A stretch of DNA of 64,000 nucleotides from Enterocloster lavalensis (GTDB lineage Bacteria; Bacillota; Clostridia; Lachnospirales; Lachnospiraceae). The translations under genes were made by a program, and so were the position numbers. This document shows positions 60,458 through 64,000 of this stretch, piece by piece. The notes beneath the pieces were generated by a model, which was not told the origin of the DNA, ran no database searches, and was given only the letters and a program-made list of their open reading frames with translations. The stretch lies in NCBI RefSeq assembly GCF_902364025.1, contig NZ_CABJCG010000001.1:310001-374000 (forward strand). The letters are read 5' to 3'. Every line of letters begins with the position of its first letter. The first letter of the stretch is position 1.

Positions 60458-61825
60458 TCACTCCTGCAGAAGCACGTCCCACACGCCTATATTGGCCCGC
60501 CAGACCCCCTGAAACTGGGATGGCGGCACCGGCGACGTTTCCGTTCCCACCTCGATGGTCAGGCTGGGAATCCCCTTCTTGGAGATCGCCCAATCCTTGT
60601 AACCGGCGGGGTCCAGCTTCTCGTAGTTGGCATCCGTGGGGTAACCGGTCAGCGCGCCCACCTGATTGGCCAGCGCCCTGGTCGCCTCCTTTAACTCCCC
60701 GGTCTGGCCGAAATACCAGTAGATCACATTTCCCTGCGTGTGATAGCTGACCGTGCGCGCAAATGGATAGCGCTCCGTCAGGGCGATCAGGGCTGCCGCT
60801 TCCGGCTCGCTTCCGGGAGCGGTTCCCTTGTAATGGTCCGCGCTGGGCCGTCCCAGGCCGTCGTTGTAGCTCTCCCAGAGGGCATCGAAGTTACGGTTCA
60901 AATCCACGCCGCGGGAGTTGGATTTCCAGCGCCGCAGGTAAGCGTTCATATCCTGGGCGCCGTCCAGGCGGCTGATCTCCAGCACCCGTTCCCGGGTTTC
61001 TTCCGTCAGACAGCCGTCCAGCCCCATCTGGCTGATGGACACGCCGTCCGGGTTGATCATGGGCACCACATGGAACGCTGTGGTTCCCTCCGTGATTCCC
61101 GGGTAATTCTGAATATTTCCCAGAAATTGGGACGTCTGCTTCATCACCAGCTGGGTGGTCATGTATTCCCGCGCATGGATGGAAGCTGTCACCAGAATGT
61201 GCCGTCCGGCCTTCTCCGGGTCCCCGATCACCAGATGCCACAGAGAACGCCCGTCCGGCGTATCCGTCAGGGATTCCAGTGTAACCAGGTCCGGATAACC
61301 GGCCTCCATGGCCTGAAGGTCCCGGGTCATCTGGTCATAAGTGTACATCTGCGGATCGGAATCCACGATCAGCTCCTGTGGCGGGGCCGACTTCGCGGGC
61401 GGCTCCGCCTGGTTTTCCGGACCGGGGGCAGACTGCGCCGTGGCGCTCTCCTGTTCTGCTCCGGCCTGCGAAATTCCTTCCGGCAGACCGGTGTTTCCGG
61501 CCTGGGCCGCGCCGGACATTTGGTCCGCGCTCCCGGCCTGGTTTACACCGTCTGTCTGTCCCATCCCCCCATTCTGGCTTTCGACCGGCGTTTGTCCGGC
61601 ATTCCCGGCCCGGCCTTCCGCCTTCTCCCCGGGCGCACTGGCCTGCAGGTTTTCCCGGTCCGCAGCAGCCAGTTGAATTTCCGTCTCCATTTCCACCTTC
61701 CCTTCCCCTCCGGAAACCGCCATCCGGCCGGAAGATTCGGCGGAGGCTGCGAAAATGATTCCTGCGCAGACCGCCGCTGTCAGGACGACGGCGGTGATTC
61801 CTGCGATCCATACGGTTTTAGACAT
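60458..61825 (-). CDS. M14 family zinc carboxypeptidase, membrane-anchored
   Basis: 455 residues: N-terminal TM anchor (6-28), a Gly/Ala/Gln-rich linker to about residue 150 with imperfect repeats such as QAGNTGLPEGISQAG, then the M14 catalytic domain. Zinc ligands lie in TASIHAREYMTT (His, Glu) and later TVSYHTQGNVIYWY (His); SRGVDLNRNFDALW binds the substrate carboxylate; the catalytic Glu is in LTIEVGTETSP. Bacterial members of this type cleave gamma-D-Glu-diamino acid bonds in peptidoglycan. Belongs to the envelope cluster. Confidence 0.9.
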   Translation of the reverse strand: MSKTVWIAGITAVVLTAAVCAGIIFAASAESSGRMAVSGGEGKVEMETEIQLAAADRENLQASAPGEKAEGRAGNAGQTPVESQNGGMGQTDGVNQAGSADQMSGAAQAGNTGLPEGISQAGAEQESATAQSAPGPENQAEPPAKSAPPQELIVDSDPQMYTYDQMTRDLQAMEAGYPDLVTLESLTDTPDGRSLWHLVIGDPEKAGRHILVTASIHAREYMTTQLVMKQTSQFLGNIQNYPGITEGTTAFHVVPMINPDGVSISQMGLDGCLTEETRERVLEISRLDGAQDMNAYLRRWKSNSRGVDLNRNFDALWESYNDGLGRPSADHYKGTAPGSEPEAAALIALTERYPFARTVSYHTQGNVIYWYFGQTGELKEATRALANQVGALTGYPTDANYEKLDPAGYKDWAISKKGIPSLTIEVGTETSPVPPSQFQGVWRANIGVWDVLLQE

Positions 61826-61834
61826 GGCTTCCTC

Positions 61835-62824
61835 CTAATAACTTAAGTATGAAGCCAGGGCATAACCCGTGTAACCGTTATAGGTGATCTTGTAAAATCC
61901 GTTTCCGGCAGTGGACACGTAGCTCACGGCAGCTCCAAGGGGGATCTTGCAAATCTCACCGGCGCTGGTGGAATCGCTGGTCCGCAGGGTGATGAACTCG
62001 TTGCAGTTTACCACATACATCGTGTCATACGCTGCTTCTCCGGCGACAGCGCTTCCCGGAGTCTCGCTGAGGTAGGAGGCGAGGGCATACCCGGTCTGGC
62101 CGTTGTAAATCACCTGATAAAATCCGTTTCCGGCAGTGGATACATAGCTCACGCTGGCTCCAAGTGGAATTTTGCAGATTTCCCCGGAGGTGGTGAAATC
62201 GCCGGGCCGCAGGGTGATAAACTCGTTGCAGTTCACCACATACATCGTCTTATACGTCGCCCCATTGCCGCCCGGATCCTGGGCCGGGACCGTGCTCTGA
62301 GTTTCCGGCGCTGTCTGGGAATTTTCTTCCGGCTGCTCCGTGGACGCGGGCTGAGTCTGATCGGAAACCGTGGTTTCCACAGCGGCCGCGGTGGTTTCCG
62401 GCTCCGTTTCAGCCTCCGCCGCCGAGGTTTCCTGCTCCGCGGCGGTTGTTTCCTTCCCGTCCGCTTCCTCCTCCGTCTGCTTCTTCTGATCGCCGTCCGA
62501 GGCCCCCCATCCGTCGCTGCCGCCGTCCGCAGCCTGGGCCGCTGCGCCCTTGTCCTTACCCTTGCTCCACACAAAATAAGCGGTTCCTCCGGCCATGGCT
62601 GCCACCAGCAGCAGACAGATGATAATAAAGGGCGCCGCGCTCTTCTTTTTCTTCTCCACAGGGGACGCGCCGCCGGGCTGTGCCGCCGGCTTCTGCGGCT
62701 GCTGCCCTGCCGCCCCCTGCGGCGCCTGCCCCGCTGTCCCTCCGGCCTCGCCAGCCGCCCCGCAGGACGGGCAGAATTTGGCGTTGTCCTTCATCTGGGC
62801 GCCGCATTTCTTACAGTATTTCAT
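61835..62824 (-). CDS. Zinc-ribbon membrane protein with two bacterial SH3 domains
   Basis: 329 residues from ATG 62824 (GGAGGAAAAGGATC). N-terminal zinc ribbon YCKKCGAQMKDNAKFCPSCG, a basic Pro/Gln-rich stretch, TM near 72-92, a Glu/Thr/Ala linker of about 100 residues, then two SH3_3-type domains of about 65 residues each with MYVVNCNEFITLR and GYALASYLS in both. The two domains are about 75 codons apart and very alike in DNA as well, indicating recent duplication. Probably binds wall peptide outside the cell. Confidence 0.88.
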   Translation of the reverse strand: MKYCKKCGAQMKDNAKFCPSCGAAGEAGGTAGQAPQGAAGQQPQKPAAQPGGASPVEKKKKSAAPFIIICLLLVAAMAGGTAYFVWSKGKDKGAAAQAADGGSDGWGASDGDQKKQTEEEADGKETTAAEQETSAAEAETEPETTAAAVETTVSDQTQPASTEQPEENSQTAPETQSTVPAQDPGGNGATYKTMYVVNCNEFITLRPGDFTTSGEICKIPLGASVSYVSTAGNGFYQVIYNGQTGYALASYLSETPGSAVAGEAAYDTMYVVNCNEFITLRTSDSTSAGEICKIPLGAAVSYVSTAGNGFYKITYNGYTGYALASYLSY

Positions 62825-62931
62825 GATCCTTTTCCTCCGCTCCATCAAAACTTCTTTTCACTCTCCGCAAACAGACCGCGGGCGGGACGCCGTACCACGG
62901 CTGCCCGCCCTGTCCGTCCGGCACCGGTCCG

Positions 62932-63765
62932 TCAATAGTAGGTGCCGTGCTCCACATCGTAAATAAACTCCTCGATCTCCCAACTGTCCACCAGGTAGTC
63001 GCCCAGTTTCTTTCTCACCTTGCTCTCCCAGCTGGCGACCTTGCGGTCCTTTGTCGTGCCCCTGGACAAACCGCGGATCTTCTCCCGGTACTCGTCGGAC
63101 AGATCCGACTTCAGATCGTCCACCGCCTCGGAGATCGTGTTGTCCGTGCTCTCCTCCTTCAGCTCTTTCTCGCTGAGCACGTACTGCCACGGGTCGGATC
63201 CGTCGATTTTGGCTTTCAGCTTGGTGGCCTCGCTCTTGTACATCATGATGCCGTTGGAATCATACCGCACGGTGCGATCCCCCAGTTCCACGGTCTTGTT
63301 GCGGATCAGCACGCCGTTGGCGTCCGCCTGATAAGCGTACTTGGACCCCGAGGTGGAGTCGCTCAAATAGAACAGGCCGGTCTGCAGCACGCCGTTTTCA
63401 TCCAGATAATAGCGGTCCTTCCCAATGTCCAGCCAATAGGTGTACATGGCTCCGTTGTCATTGGGATCCAGATAATACCATTTATCTCCCACCTGCTTCC
63501 AGCCCATGGCCATGGCTCCGCCCTCCGGCTCGAAATAGTACCATTTAAAGCCGATGTACTGCCAGCCCTGCAGCATGTAACCGTTCTGGTCAAATGCATA
63601 CTGCTGGTCTCCGATCTGGCGGATTCCGGACTTGGCGTAACTGCCGTCCTCGTACTCATACCACCAGCCGCCCGCTCCCTGCTGCCACCCGGCCGCGTAA
63701 ACCGTGGCTGCCCCCGCAGCGGAGATCATCAGTGACAATAATGCAATTCCTACGCTTTTTCTCAT
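62932..63765 (-). CDS. Secreted protein with cell-wall-binding (choline-binding type) repeats
   Basis: 277 residues. Signal peptide MRKSVGIALLSLMISAAGAA ending AYA-like at VYAAG, then about six Trp/Tyr/Gly repeats between residues 27 and 180 (GWQYIGFKWYYFEPEGGAM, GWKQVGDKWYYLDPNDNGAM), and a charged, helical C-terminal region of about 95 residues with no known motif. The repeats bind choline or wall teichoic structures. Lies upstream of the SH3 protein gene in the same direction. Confidence 0.9.
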   Translation of the reverse strand: MRKSVGIALLSLMISAAGAATVYAAGWQQGAGGWWYEYEDGSYAKSGIRQIGDQQYAFDQNGYMLQGWQYIGFKWYYFEPEGGAMAMGWKQVGDKWYYLDPNDNGAMYTYWLDIGKDRYYLDENGVLQTGLFYLSDSTSGSKYAYQADANGVLIRNKTVELGDRTVRYDSNGIMMYKSEATKLKAKIDGSDPWQYVLSEKELKEESTDNTISEAVDDLKSDLSDEYREKIRGLSRGTTKDRKVASWESKVRKKLGDYLVDSWEIEEFIYDVEHGTYY

Positions 63766-63792
63766 TGCTTTACCCTCCTTATATGTTTATCA

Positions 63793-64000
63793 TCAGCGGT
63801 TGTGCTGGTCGTGCTCCTCCAGCAGCCGCAGCAAATCATCATTTCCGTTGTCCGCCGTGGTCGTCTGCGCAGCGGTCGTCGTGGGCGCCGCCGTGGTTTC
63901 AACCGGAGCCGCCGTGGCAGCCGGGGTCTGCGCAGCGGTTTCGGGCGGTCTGGCCGGAGTCTGTCTGGCAGCCGTGGTTGCGGACTGCGTCTCCTTAGGC
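63793..64000 (-). CDS. C-terminal part of a Thr/Ala/Pro-rich protein
   Basis: The last 68 codons of a gene whose 5' part lies beyond the window. The visible tail is a low-complexity run (QTPAATAAPVETTAAPTTTA and similar) followed by DDLLRLLEEHDQHNR and a stop. The composition matches the linkers of the zinc-ribbon proteins next door, so it is probably another member of the envelope cluster. No domain can be named. Confidence 0.6.
   Translation of the reverse strand, partial: PKETQSATTAARQTPARPPETAAQTPAATAAPVETTAAPTTTAAQTTTADNGNDDLLRLLEEHDQHNR

Overview
This 64 kb stretch reads as chromosome of a fairly G+C-rich member of the Clostridia, most probably Lachnospiraceae. The reasons are a PolC-type replicative polymerase, a class III fructose-bisphosphatase, the gene order pyrH-frr-uppS-cdsA-dxr-rseP-ispG-polC, many paired transport/two-component modules, choline-binding-type wall repeats and strong AGGAGG ribosome sites. 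I see no phage genes, transposases, integrases or CRISPR array. Most genes lie on the minus strand.

Layout. 1-5.8 kb: 5' part of a type IIA topoisomerase B subunit, an F420-0:glutamate ligase family protein, a two-TM protein of unknown role, a divergent UppS paralogue and three small unknown genes. 5.8-12.6 kb: tRNA-Gly, a polar amino acid ABC transporter, class III FBPase and a Na+/phosphate cotransporter. 12.8-18.4 kb: a TRAP uptake system (DctM, DctQ, DctP) followed by a YesN/YesM-like response regulator and histidine kinase that probably control it. 18.6-21.2 kb: a DUF3298-like protein, a MATE exporter and an Lrp/AsnC regulator.

21.4-31.0 kb is visibly richer in A+T than its surroundings. 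It holds a sugar-acid catabolic cluster: GntR/LacI-type regulator, Fe-alcohol dehydrogenase, HIT hydrolase, TctABC tripartite transporter, D-2-hydroxyacid dehydrogenase, 2-keto-3-deoxy-galactonokinase, KDP(G)al aldolase and a FadR-type regulator with a perfect 21-base operator palindrome. It abuts three tRNA genes (Thr, Glu, Pro), so it looks acquired. The cluster would import a sugar acid or keto-deoxy acid, phosphorylate it and cleave it to pyruvate and a triose phosphate.

31.5-43.6 kb: an O-antigen-ligase-like membrane protein, copper ATPase plus metallochaperone, an NSS transporter, a GNAT acetyltransferase and a BMP-type nucleoside ABC importer. 43.7-55.8 kb: the conserved pyrH-to-polC block (pyrimidine, ribosome recycling, undecaprenyl phosphate, CDP-diacylglycerol, MEP pathway, intramembrane protease, DNA polymerase). 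55.9-64 kb: a degenerate GGDEF/EAL protein, an MscS channel, and an envelope cluster of zinc-ribbon proteins, M15 and M14 peptidases, an SH3 protein and a wall-binding repeat protein.

The least conventional signal is in the spacers. There are four unrelated short tandem arrays (about 32, 39, 68 and 40 bp units), a dispersed family of about 45 bp next to terminators, and a 133 bp palindromic element with two copies in opposite orientation plus a possible relative. One array shows paired base changes on both arms of its hairpin.
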